This document shows positions 1 to 11,325 of a stretch of DNA of 64,000 nucleotides, piece after piece. Every line of letters begins with the position of its first letter. The first letter of the stretch is position 1. The notes under the pieces were generated by a model. That model did not search any database and was not told where the DNA came from. It worked only from the letters and a program-made list of their open reading frames with translations. This DNA comes from Schizophyllum amplum (taxonomy: Eukaryota > Basidiomycota > Agaricomycetes > Agaricales > Schizophyllaceae): NCBI GenBank assembly GCA_007026445.1, contig VDMD01000035.1:62001-126000 (forward strand). The letters run 5' to 3'. A program made the position numbers and the translations under genes.

Positions 1-1539
1 GGGGAGCGCGTCCCAGCCCGCATAGGCCATCGCGTGGTCCGTGTAGGCGCCGCCATCATTGCTGATGTGGGTGTATGCGCCGCCTTCAAGGTCCGTGCCG
101 CCGATGTGGGTGTATGCGGTCCTCTCCTCGCTGTACGCGTTCCCGCCCTCGATATATGCGCCCGATTTGTCCATATATGCGCCCACATCGTCCGGGTATG
201 TGAGTCCCGTGTGGCTGGGCGACTCAAGGGGAGAGCGCAGCGAGTTCGGACTGACGGGCAGAGAGCATCAGGGCCCGCAGCCGAAGGTGAAGTGACGGGA
301 GACGGCGACGTACTATGAGCTCGTGCCGCTGCCGTCCTGTGACGCATACATCCCGATTCCTTCAGACGAGCAGCTCGACCCATCGTATGAGCCCTCGCGG
401 CTGCGCCTCGAGATCGGGGCGACGTCGTGGCTAGCCAACCCGTCGAGGTTGCGGCCAGAAGATCCGGGAGGCGGGAAGCGCGGCGTTAGCCCGGGGCTGA
501 CGGCGCCAGCGCTGAGGCTGTGGGCGTGTAATCGGCGCGGGGTGTCGTGCTGTAGTCTTCGACGGGACTCGTCGTGAAGCCCGCGCGGCGAGACGTCCTG
601 TACTTGTCGAGAGGAGCCATCACCCTCGAGACGGTATAGCATGGAGTGCGACTCGAGGCGCAGATCGGGCGGACGCGGCCGCTCGGCACGATGCTCGCCC
701 ATGCTGAGAGACAGCCGATGCGGGCGAGGCAGCGTCGGCAACGACATGCGCTTGTTGACCTCCTTTGCAGGTGATTCACGACATTCATCGGAGGCGTCGA
801 AGGCGTTGGGGGCTTACTCGCTGAGCGCGAGGCGGCTGCATCTTTGCTGGGGCCTGCAGTTGTGGCGGGCCGTCGGTATTGTTCTGCTTCTTCGTCTTGT
901 TAGGACCGCGCGTGCGACCCTCCTTGGCGTACTCGCAGGCGAGACCGCGCGCCATGCAGCGCTTGCAGACGGATGGTCGCCGCTACACTGTCGGAGGATC
1001 AGAGATCGAAATGTAGGGTGGCACAGGGCGACGCACCTTAGCTTTACGGACGCGGCACTTTTCGCATGCCTGCGCTGTGCGGAGGCGCGGATGCTCAGGC
1101 GATCGATAGAAGACGCCGCCACCGGGGTCAAGAGGTCCAGCCAGCGTGGAGGGGTGGCGGGGCTGCAGCGAAGGCGGCTCAAGCCGCGGTGGGGGATACG
1201 AGGAGCCGGCTGGGAAGCCATCGTAAGGAGAAAGCCCTGGGGGACAGCGTGAAAGGTCTCCGGAGCCCAGCCCTGCGGCTGCGGGTGGGCGACGCCCGAG
1301 GCCATGTGCAGCGGCTCAAAGTGTGGTGGTGCAGGGTACAGCGAATGCGAAGTGTGCTGCTGGCGGTGCTGGCTGTGATAGAGGTAGTCGCTGTCACTGT
1401 AGTAGTGGTCGTCAAAGGCCGCCGGCTGGCGGGGGATGAGCGGGACCTGGGGGAGGGCGGGCGGACGGTCGTACTCGTCGGGGAACGAGCGCCAGGACTG
1501 CGACGGGGAATGCTCGTACGGGTGTTGGAAGGTCATCAT
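1..1539 (-). CDS. Zn(2)Cys(6) (GAL4-type) transcription factor, 3' end outside window
   Basis: Nuclear DNA-binding regulator of the fungal zinc binuclear cluster family. The start at 1539 opens an N-terminal region rich in Pro, His and Tyr. It is followed by a stretch ending DPGGGVFYRSPEHPRLRTAQ and then the cluster ACEKCRVRKAK / CKRCMARGLACEY, a common basidiomycete arrangement. I read exons 1037-1539, 762-314 (via 987-818) and 250-1, with introns 988-1036, 763-817 and 251-313 that all have GT-AG ends. The C-terminal part past 250 is acidic with a recurring aromatic motif (GAY, TAYTHI) and runs off the window. Two single-base deletions break the frame: one in a C5 run (plus strand G run 1239-1243), one beside the third cluster cysteine (about 971). 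Family call is firm; the target genes are unknown. Confidence 0.85.
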
Positions 1540-4500
1540 GGTGGTTCGGGACAAGGAGGAGTGTGGCTGAGGGGCGACGCGTCTCAAAAAGGGCAACGCC
1601 TTATACGCATCCGATCTGGGCTGCAGATGAGATCGCGCGCCCCGTCGATCAGTTTATTATAGGAGCGCCGCGCTCGCTTGCTTTTGCGCCCGAATTTGTC
1701 CCCGCGGCGCGCTCGGTGTCTCCGTTGTCCGTCACCACAACCGGTTGCCAAGCCCATGTCCCATGCTGCAGCGCATTTTCTGGCTTTTTTTCCTGCGCTT
1801 TTCTTTGCTGTGGAATCCGCTGCACGCGCTGCGCAAAGAGGGGCCAAGACAGTCGTTGCTAAATCGGGCTTAAGCAACGTCACAAGGCATGCCTGGAAAG
1901 GTTGACGTGAAATTCCCACGCCTCCTCTTCCCCATCCGGAAACATGACGGCACCATCAATTCCCAACAATGGCGTACACACGGTAGCGCCGCGCGCCCCA
2001 TTTCGAGGACATGCAGGAACATCGTTGCGCCCGTAAAGCTTCATAATCTCAGACCGTGTGCGTAATAGCTTACATTGGCTGGAGGTCAGCGTTATGCGAA
2101 CGGAATAAGCGGGCTCGTACCGTATGGCCACGTCCGACATTGCAGGCCGAATCGGTTCTGGCATATTCGTACGTATTTGCATGGCAGACGTCGTCGGCCG
2201 AATATTCCTTCGCCTTCAGCAGCAGGCCGACGACCCCGCGCCACAGCGACGCGACTCTCATTCAAGGCGTGCCTCGCGATCGTCTGAACTCGGTTCATGC
2301 TTGAGCTAGAACCCGCGAAAGCTCTCACCTTTGCGAAACAGCGGCCGCCGCTTCCAATGAGGCAAAGAGCTGTTGGACCATTCAAAGTGGACATTGCACT
2401 CACCAATGGACCACTCAAAATATACTTGAACTTTGAAGATCATTATGTATCTTCCTGCCCTTCAGAGCTTGTTGTTGGTTTGCTGGCAGAGCGCGCGGTG
2501 GCGCACCGTCATTGTCTCGTCAGATTTCCCACTCGACTTACGGCTCTCCCAGTGCTTCTCGCGCGTCGTTGCCCATCGCGGCGACCTACTGCACACTTCT
2601 CGATGGCACGAGCTACACCTCTCGATCGTGTCGACCTGTATCTCCTGATCGCGAACTTAGCGCTTACGACACGTTCATCGTCCAACAATCCCGAGGGATT
2701 TAGGAGCCCGCGAGGCATTGAGACGAACTCAACCGAATAACGTCGCGCGTGCTCGCAGGGCATACGGCATCCCGTGCGCTCTCAAGATCTTGTACGCGCT
2801 GGCAAGTCGGAATCAGCCCTTCGCACACAAATCGTCATGAGCGTCGTGGTCTGCTTGCCTCTCCTTGAACGCCGGCCTTCTGAGCTTCATTGGAAGTCGC
2901 CGAGACGTGACCGAGCTTCTGTGGAAGACACCGATTCTCCCTGGAACACGGTGAACCTTCACAGAGATCCTAATATGGGTGATCAGCTCTTCTTTCAACT
3001 GGAGTATCACCTATGTCAGCGAGCACCCCATGAAGCCTTGACGCGCACCTCAGAATTATCACCGCGCCTCTACGAGCTGTCGCCAGCCCTTCATCAGCTC
3101 GCCGGCTCTTCAGCTTCTGGCACCTCTGCGCTGCTTCTCGCCCTCCTGCCACGCTTCCAAAATCTGCGCGCCCTCTTTGATCGCCGACGAACCCGTGCAC
3201 GGTCAGGCGACCTTTCGGCAGCGCGGCGGTTAGGCGCCCTCCGCCCGAGCCAGGTTACCGCTGGCGACCGACGCCTGAGCGCGGTCTACGCGACTGACGC
3301 CCGAACATGGTTAGGCGCCCTCCGCCGGCGCCGCGGACTTTGGAGGTATGTACGCTCTCAGCCACCACGCGTGTAGGCCGATTGGAGCGACAGGCCGAGA
3401 AGCGTGGAACGATCAACCTAGAAGAACGATAATCAATTATTATTGACGCAGTGCGATAATCAAATAGGGCGACTGCTCGCGGAGAGCGACCGACAGTCGA
3501 GAGTGATAGTCCGTCGAGTTTAGGTTGACTAGAGCGACGATTGACTGGCTTGTGGAAATCAGCGTATTCCCGTCAGAGCAGTGCGTACGAGGACAATGAT
3601 TTGGTGGCGCGTACAAGGGCACGTGCAGTGATAGTCTCGCGCTGTGGGAGCGGTGGCGCGATGCGCGTGACCCATGCAATTCGTAAGACTACGTTGAAGT
3701 TGGGGCCCTAAAGCAACGCGATGTTCGGGGCCGTACGTCGCTCAGAGTGCATAAACGGGGGCCGTAAGCACAGGCAAAAATCGGAGACCTAAAGCAACGC
3801 GATGTTTGGATCCGTAAAGCAGTGTAAAGCACGCACCGTAAGGCAGGTCAACGTACAAACTCTGAAGCTTCGCAGAGAGCGGGCCCGCGAAGGCAGCAAT
3901 GTCGATAGGTCATCGGAGTCGATAGGTCAGCGGCGTTCTTTGGACTGATAGTGACCGTAGGCTGGCGGGACCGAGAGGCGATGTGGACGCCGATAGCTGA
4001 TAAAATCGTGGGCCCGCTGCTGATATTTTGGTACTCCGGCGGCGTCGCGAGCTTGTTCTGCAGGTCATAAGGTACGTAGCGATGAGCGTAAGACAGCGAC
4101 GTACCTACGGCCGTAAGACAGGGGACATCCCTACACGTATGTACGCGCGCACATAGGAGGTCCCCGTGTCTAGCAAAACGGTGGGGCCAGGCTCACGAAG
4201 ACCCCAAGTCCGCCGTGGATGAATGGGGACCATCCATATGCACAACTGGATCGGCGGACAGCTATACTGGTTGCCTGCTTCGCGGGAGCTCCGTCGACAG
4301 GCAGATTCGAGGTGTAGATGCTGCCGCCGGCAGTGTGGCCAACGCGCCCGTACTGCCATGTGTTGGTAGCGCGCCTGTTGAGTACGGCTTGATCAACGTG
4401 TCTGCCGGCAGGCGCACGGAACGAACGCACCTGTGCAGTCATACGAAGTCAATACGCCCGTGTCACCCTGTTCGAGGGTACGATGTCGCGGCGTGGTACG

Positions 4501-5129
4501 TGGTGGTTGTCCACCTGATCGTCTTGAGCACCCGCGGTGGGAGTCTTCTCTATCGGCGTGAGGTAGCCTGTAAACACAGGTGGACAGTAGTCGCGCCGCG
4601 GACATGATGCATGATGCGGCGCGGAGATCGACTCTGGCCTGCGGCTCAGTATCCAGTCGGTCGGACATGAGCAGGTAATGAAAGGACACAGGCAGAGTAA
4701 ATGAACTTGACAGACGTACTAGCTCCCGCCGGCATCGTATTTGGACGTGGACGTGGGTGAAAGTAACGACATCACGCGCAGAAAAGATGACGATATCGCG
4801 AGTTGACAGATTAAGGGAGTGGGGTTTTAGGTGTCCGTTATTGTCCTCTGTAGGCCACTGAGTGCGACAGCCCTCCGATGGCGTGCTGGCGTTGACAATT
4901 CGAATAACCGTCGAAGTGACGCACGTCACGTGTGGTTCAACTCGTTATACACGTGACTCAGCTCGTGACAAGCGTCATGACTGACGGCCGATGCCGGAGA
5001 TTCGGCCGAGACCTGTGGGCGCTGTGTTCAAGAAAGACCATGCTGCGTAAAAATGCTGACTGCTGTCTGAGGGCGAGCTGACGGCCTGGGCGAGACAAAC
5101 AGCAGGGGGCGCCGACTGCGTCCAGGGAC
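1540..5129. other. Intergenic region, no gene recognised
   Basis: No reading frame here shows a recognisable domain or a consistent exon chain. The longest open frame (2774-3376, plus) has no family features. Short dispersed repeats are present: a segment around CCTAAAGCAACGCGATG occurs at about 3709 and 3790, and GGTTAGGCGCCCTCCGCC occurs near 3227 and 3309. They look like degraded repeat debris rather than genes. Confidence 0.5.
1653..1661 (-). promoter_or_regulatory. TATA-like box upstream of the Zn2Cys6 gene
   Basis: On the minus strand this reads TATAATAAA, about 115 bases upstream of the start codon at 1539. It is the only good TATA-like element in an otherwise GC-rich upstream stretch. 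This is an inference from motif and position only. Confidence 0.35.
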
Positions 5130-5341
5130 AAGGTCAGCCCAGGTGGCAGGCGCGCACGACGAGGGCCACCATTTCGATTCCGCTGTCATCGCCCAGCCCT
5201 TCAGCGCGATCGCGTCGCATAGAAGGAGGGGATCGACTTGGGCGTGCATGTGCTCTATCCACGCGTTGCCCAGATGTCACCGCACCCTGTCGAGACATGG
5301 AGGAAAACTGCAAGAAAATTCGTTGCTGAATACAGGATTTG

Positions 5342-8300
5342 CTAAGCACCGCGCGTGAACCAAACCTCCGCGCGCGCCTGCGGTGTATCGCCCTTGGGCG
5401 AAGGCACGCCGGCACCGGCGCCCCAAATGCCCCCCGTTAGCCCGAAGCCGAGCGCACCACCCGCCTCGTCGAAGGCGAATTCGGCGTCTGGGAAAGGCGA
5501 GGTGCAGTCGGGGGCGGGGAAGACGAGGCGGCAGCGCAGAAATTCGTGCAGAAAAGGCACATCCGTTAGCTTGATGCGCTCTAGGCCAGAGGAACGCCAC
5601 GTACTACTCAAGTCTGGGTCGTCGTCTGTTCCAGCGACCCAGAAGGGCTCCGATGCGTTGCCCGTGGGCTACCGATGTACAGCGTCAGTCAATTCGGCCT
5701 CAGCAAGCTAACGGAGTGGAGGTCGAACAAATACATTCCGGCCATCAGATGAGAGGAAAGGCAGAGAGCCGGGAGCCGGGACCCGAGCGAGCGTGATTAG
5801 GCTAAGTGCCAAACGTGTGCGCCACAAAACCTGGTGGGGAGACCAAAGAGAACATGTCACGCTGGGAATGCGGGGAGGGAGGAGGTGTTCCCAAGGAACG
5901 CCGCGGAGGAGACATAAATGCGGGGAAAGAAGAAAAAAGATAATGAATGGATGGGGATGAAGTGAATCGACGTTGTGCCAACCATGAGAGACGGAGAAAA
6001 GGTGCAACTTCAAGGATCTACGTGGATTCCTTCCTGGAGACAGTCAAGAGGGAAAAGGGGGTGGCATCATGAGTAGGGGGCGGTCGCGCAAGGCAGAGAA
6101 TACAGAAATCGAAGGCCCACGACAGGAGCAAACGTACCACACTCTTGAGTACCGTCACGTTGAAAAGACCTCCGTCGTAGTGCGCCAGCTTGATGTAATC
6201 GGCCCAGACGCGGTCCCATTTCGCGAGCAACGTTGGAACAGAGGAGTCGATAACGCCGGGGAGCACGGTCGGTGCAGTCGCGCGGAGCTTGCCACAATCC
6301 GAGGTATCGGCCGCCGCCGGAGCGGCTTCATCCTCTTTCGGGTGCCTCTCTTGCAAATGCGCTTCTTTGAGGTCGCTCAAGAGAAAGGCTATGTCTTCCT
6401 GGACATTCTTTAATCCTTCCCGCGATATGTCCTCGGCGCCCATCCAGCAGAGGAGCAGCCCTCCGTAGCCGGCATCTTCGTACCGTCCCTCCAGCGCAGA
6501 AGGGACGGTCGCGTCGTCCGGCCGGGGCAGGAGCTTGGGCTTCTTTTCGCGCTCAGCGAGGAGCTTCGATTTGATGCTGTAGATTTACGTCGAAAGAGTA
6601 GGCCACAATACATACACGTCGAGTAATTATGAAAGTCGAAGATTCAATCATGGAACGGACAGCACGTTCATCAGCAAATGAAAAAAGGCTGCAATAGATA
6701 CGAGAGCGCACGCACCGGTCGCTCCAGTCTATGGGCTGCAGCCCCAGAAACGAGTCAACAACGCGCCATTTGATTGCCTCGTGCATCTGACTACCATACG
6801 TGTCGTCGTTGACAAGGACGGCAAGGCCAAAACGCTCATTGGGGAAGCGCGTAATCTGCGTCCTGAAGCCTGCGGGCGGGCGTCTCAATTAGCGCCCAGA
6901 AGACTACAAGCGGTAGATGAAGGAGCGCACCTGGGACTGAGCCGCCGTGCTGATGCGCATCAGCATGAACTTGTCGCCTGAAAAGGACGAAATAAGAACC
7001 TCAATGTATTCTGCAAGACGCATAACGGTCAAAATGTGCGAAGGTCGAAGGTTCGCACACGCTTACCACGTCCGCGATAGGTGCCTCGCATCTGGCCTCC
7101 GCCATACACGACAGGGCCCAGTTCTGGATACGCACTATGCGATGTTCGGAATAGAAGATAGAAGAGCGGTCAGCGTCCCGGTTAAGAAAATGCCGGGTCG
7201 CGTCGATGAGCGATATGAGCCATTTGGTGTGCGATCCAAGCCATTCAATTCGAAAATGCGGATTTAGAAGAGAGAGTCGTTGCAAACCACGGGCCATAGG
7301 AATCACCAAGGACCGCGCCGTGCGTGAATATCGCGCAGTACGCAAAGCACCGAGCGAGAGCGGTGGACGTGCGGGGAGGGTGGGCGAGCGTAGAGGAATC
7401 GTCAGAATGACCTTTCGATGACCAGCAGATTACATTCGAAGAACCAATTACTCACGCAGTGGGGGTGGAGACGCTGATGCCGGAGGACACTTTGCGGAGC
7501 ACATCTGCGGGGATCACTGTCGCGTTAGTGCGAGGGTTTTTGCCCTCGAGCAGGAGCGCTGATTGCAGGTTAGGGAAAAGACGGCACGAGGACAGGCGAT
7601 AGGACATGGTCGTGTCAGTTAGATAAGGTCAATCATCGCCTTTGAGCGGCACGAACCTTGGAGCCAAGTCGCCTTCAGACGCCGCCATCGTAAAATGTGT
7701 TCAGGTGGACAGATTTAGACACGTGAGTATCGAGAATAAAGCCTTCAACAAAAACCTTCATAACACATGCAAGAGGCGCGGCGTACCATATCCTTGGCAT
7801 TACTGATAACGCCACCGGCGCCTGCATTGACTGGAAGCATTGTCACTCTTCTGAACATCTCACATGACAGGCCGAACGACTTACAGTTCCCTCGTTCGTC
7901 TGTATCTATGAAGAATGGATGCGTGCGCGTTATGGCTGGCCCGAAGATATCCCCGGAATAATTGACCTGTCGCGCAAAACCATCGGCAAGGCGACCGCTG
8001 GATAATGCCTTCCGGCTCGAGTAGGTAGTGTCATGTAGGTCCAGCGGGTCGAATACGTGCTCCTTAACGTATTGCGCGATGGACGGTCTTGACGGCAAGA
8101 CAAGGGTCGGAAGGTAAGACAGGGCGACATACATGACTGCGACATGGTAAGCTCCTTTATCAAGTCTACAATTATTATGTGTTGAGAGTTCACGTACTGT
8201 TATTATACTGCCAGATTGTGCGAAGGTCGGCGGACGGCTTCAGATGAGGGAGTTTCTTCATCTAGTCAAATCATGACAACTAGGTCAGCATTGTGAATGC

Positions 8301-8875
8301 AGGTAGATATGGATAGCGTACAGCACTATCCACTGTTTCGCTCGAGGAGTAGCTCATGTCATGTCGTGGAATGCCCGTTCGGTGCGACATGGCGTCCGTA
8401 ATTGTGATTTCTGCACTAGCAATGGGATCCATCGTGGCAAAGCCGGGTATGACAGAGGCGAGCTTGGTATCCCATGACAAGGGTGGGGATATCGAGGTAT
8501 TTGAGATCAGCATCCCAGCTGCTGTTGCGGTGAACAGCTGTGCTTCGATAAGACAAATGACGACAGACGCCTAAAACTACGGTCTACCTTCGAGTTAGAC
8601 GCGATAGCGAATAGAGTGTTCTCGTCCACAAGAGTATCATCTTCTTTGGCACGCCCGTATCCCTGAGTCTCTACTTGCCATCCCCCGTCATCAAGCTCCC
8701 GCACGAACGCCACAGCAACCCCGCCTGGGCTGCTCCATTCGTTGATAGTGTCCAGGACGAACTCTTCCATACCTGCATCCAGAACTCGTTCGGCGGCTGA
8801 TGATGCATCTTGAGAGGGATTGAGAGCACTCAAAGCGGTACATATGAGCGACAGCAGAGCGATAAGCCGCAGCAT
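5342..8875 (-). CDS. Secreted beta-lactamase-fold serine hydrolase (left copy)
   Basis: Serine hydrolase of the beta-lactamase/transesterase superfamily (PF00144-like). Fungal members act as esterases, peptidases or acyltransferases, so the substrate is unknown. The start at 8875 gives a signal peptide (MLRLIALLSLICTALSA). Catalytic motifs are in order: SxxK in IASNSK at the end of exon 1, YxN in WQYNN, and HGG in EYIEHGGSVPGF. An 11-nt exon (7000-7010) supplies the residues before HGG. The last exon (5668-5342) follows a 469-nt intron, long for this window. The stretch between the KDM motif and ALLLEGKNP (about 7620-7790) does not splice cleanly in either copy and may include a lesion. It has a 61-nt intron (6870-6930) that the right copy lacks. 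It is divergent from the dehydrogenase at 9651. Confidence 0.78.
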
Positions 8876-9650
8876 GATGAAGGCCGGGATGAAGTCGTCG
8901 TTGGAAATTGATACTACTCAATTCGGTGGTTCGAACGGCAGTGGGTGATCCCGCAATTTGCAATTAGCACCTGGATGCAGTCCTGTCCATCGAAAAGGAT
9001 AGAGCACCCCTATATTGTATACAGGTAGCGGTTGTAGACGCCCCGGGGACGTTCAGCATACGTCTCATACAATGATCAGCGGCTCGGAGGTCGACCCCGC
9101 CGGCAGCAGCACAGACGTGATCAGACACGTGCACAATCTGTCACCCGCGTGACATTCAACTGCGGGCCGGAGCGAGTCACTTGCTCCTAGGCTTTGTAAA
9201 TCCTGCACCAACACGACTTGAACACGACCAGGCGAAGACTGAGAGACCTCTCGGGTAAAAAGGTACTTCCATACATCTTTACAGGTCTCATAACGGTCAG
9301 AAGCTACCATGAGAAATTTGCTCCTCAAGCAAATGCTTAACGACTGTTCCGCTGACCCTCTTGCCAAAGCCGCGCGCGTCGTTTTTACTGCATCACTGCC
9401 AGAGCCGTCCTCACCTGACTGAACTTCTGAAAGCTCTCCAATCTGATACATATATCATGGGCTGATTGCTGAGGCTCACGCGACTACAGAGGGCATGAAA
9501 TGGACGACTTCTGGATCGCATATTCGGCGCTCGTCTCACGTAGACTCGGACTTGCGTGCACCATATATACAGCACTCACATCCTCGACTTGCCCTCAGTC
9601 ACCTGGCTACCCCTTCTCCGCTTCGAGCGATCCTTTGAAGCATCCACGCC
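8876..9650. promoter_or_regulatory. Shared divergent promoter region of hydrolase and dehydrogenase (left)
   Basis: The two genes start back to back about 775 bases apart, and the same head-to-head spacing is kept in the right copy (29680-30487). A TATATA element lies at 9564-9569, about 85 bases before the dehydrogenase start, and its counterpart is present in the right arm. Co-regulation of the pair is an inference from this conserved layout. Confidence 0.5.
9564..9569 (+). promoter_or_regulatory. TATA box of the left dehydrogenase gene
   Basis: TATATA in the context CACCATATATACAGCAC, about 85 bases before the start codon. The reverse-complement context GCTGTATATATGGTGC is conserved in the right copy at 29774-29779, which supports a functional core promoter element. 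Confidence 0.55.
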
Positions 9651-10998
9651 ATGTCTCTTTCTCGTCGCGTCGCAATCGTCACCGGTGCTGCTCAAGGTCT
9701 CGGCAAAGCCATTGCTTTGCGTCTCGCGCGAGACGGATTTGCTATGGGTCTCAACGACCTGCCTAATAAGCAAGACGCTCTCGACGACGTCGCGCAGACT
9801 ATTACGAAGAATGGCGGGCGCGCCGCAACGTTCTTTGGGGATGTCACCAAAGAGAAGGATGTGCAGGCCTTGGTCGATGGTACAGCTGATGCACTGGGAG
9901 GGCTACATGTCGTACGATGACTTCCCACTGGTGTTGAACGCCTTCATGCTTTCAGTAACGTCTGACGTTTATTCCAGATGGTAGCCAACGCTGGCATTGC
10001 TGTCCCCGCGCCATTCTTAGATGGTGCGCATTCGCCGTCGATGTCCTTGATAGGACGCGCGATGACACCGACCCTTTCCCAGAATCCCTGGCGAGCTTTG
10101 ATCGCGTGAACAACGTGAGCGTCACCGGAACCTTCCTCTGCTATCAGCACGCCGCGCGCAAGATGATCGCCCAGGGCATCACGGATGGCCGTCTCATTGG
10201 CGCGTCGTCTGTCGCGGGAAAGCAGCGTAAGTCACCCACCTTCATGTCGGCAGATCGCCAGTATTGATTTTTTCAATTGTTTCTGATGTTGCATTCGCAG
10301 CATTCCTCGGCTTGACGTCGTACTGCGCGGCCAAGTTCGCTATTCGAGGGATCACGCAGGCCGCTGGTACGTTGAACCTGCGTTTCAGTCGTTGCTGCAT
10401 TGAACATCAATTTCAGCGCTGTCGTTGGGTCCTCACGGGATTACCGCCAATGCCTACGCGCCTGGTGAGTCAATGGACCGTTCCGTTGCACCCGTCGTCA
10501 TCCTTACTGATTCTTCACCTCATAGGGCTCATCGATACCGCCATCAGTAAGTCAGGTTCTTCGCCTTCCTTATCCAACACTTACCTCTCGAAGTTAACGT
10601 CGAGGGTATGAGGGAGCACGCGAATCTCTCACTGCAGAATGTGCGTTCTCGAGACCATATATTGCTGAGATATCCGGCCGTATTGTTCACCACCATTCTG
10701 ATTCCTGACATTCCGTATAGTGGGCCGATGTCGTCCCTCTCAAACGACACGGAGAGCCGGAGGAAATCGCTTCGCTCGTGTCCTTCCTGGCGAGCAAGGA
10801 GTCGGGCTATATCACGGGTAAGTGGCCCCGATACACGAAGTGCAAGTTTTACCAGGCAGACGATGAATCGCTGTGCAGGTCAAACGGTGCGTGCAGTTCC
10901 ATTGTCGGTCACCCATTTGGTGGTGTCCGGTGTCTGTCGCGCGTTTAACGCTGATGGTCTCCTAGATTTCCATCGACGGCGGGGGCCGCATGAGCTAG
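9651..10998 (+). CDS. Short-chain dehydrogenase/reductase (left copy, intact)
   Basis: Classical NAD(P)-dependent SDR, probably cytosolic, acting on a small alcohol or ketone; closest in style to diacetyl/acetoin-reductase-like SDRs. The first exon (9651-9911) begins [20 protein letters not shown] with the TGxxxGxG cofactor motif. Then come VANAG, the catalytic Ser in GASSVAG, and the catalytic Tyr/Lys in [11 protein letters not shown]. The protein continues through LGPHGITANAYAPG and ends GYITGQTISIDGGGRMS at stop 10996-10998. I can join all small exons with GT-AG introns without breaking the frame, including a very short exon (GTCAAACG, about 10879). It is divergent from the hydrolase gene and has an inverted paralogue at 28298-29679. 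Confidence 0.9.
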
Positions 10999-11127
10999 AG
11001 GTGTCTCGGACGTACCGCAGGAAATGTTGGAAAGGTGGACCGAGCAAGATGAAGTTTGTCAGTGTAATCATACTTATGTACAAATGGGTATTACAGCAAT
11101 CGTCGTACAGCTTGAAGGAGCGTGGAT

Positions 11128-11325
11128 GCGACAACGGTGTCGACTACATCGTCAAGCCCTTGCTCCCTGTCCCTGATTCGAAGTACACCTATGTACCGCA
11201 AGCGAGGCGGCGACTTTGGACTATCTTCTCACCGAGCTAGGGATTCCTGTCGCCGATGTTTGCGTCTGGTCATTGCATGTAGAAGAGACTCGTACGTGGG
11301 CGCCGAGTTCATGCCATGGGCACCC
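11128..11325 (+). pseudogene. Fragment of an AIM9-like aminoglycoside-phosphotransferase-family gene
   Basis: About 190 bases match the exon of the genes at 37714 and 40236 that starts at the DNDVDFIVKI motif. Here DNGVDYIVK is readable, then the frame breaks, and DYLLTELGIPVADVCVWS is readable in another frame followed by HVEET. No upstream or downstream exon is present. It abuts the inner end of the left duplication arm and runs in the same direction as the dehydrogenase. It is a truncated, frameshifted relic with no expected product. Confidence 0.8.

Larger units (their letters stand above)
5130..11125 (+). repeat. Left arm of a ~6 kb inverted segmental duplication
   Basis: This segment is matched in reverse complement by 28180-34095. 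Both arms carry the same two divergent genes, the same intergenic promoter region and matching 3' flanks. The match runs from the sequence downstream of the hydrolase stop (CTGCAAGAAAATTCGTTG occurs at about 5310 and, reversed, near 33925) to just past the dehydrogenase stop (GATGAAGTT at about 11048 and reversed near 28240). Divergence is substantial, so the duplication is not very recent. Confidence 0.9.

Noticed and set aside
486..788. A third frameshift in the Zn2Cys6 gene, suggested by an alternative frame reading KYRTSRRAGFTTSPVEDYST
   Set aside because: The frame starting MSLPTLPRPHRLSLSMGEHR stays open to 314 and splices with a GTACGT donor into the C-terminal exon in the correct phase, so no shift is needed.
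2774..3376. 200-codon plus-strand ORF
   Set aside because: No recognisable domain, no homologue-like blocks, and composition typical of chance frames in GC-rich DNA.
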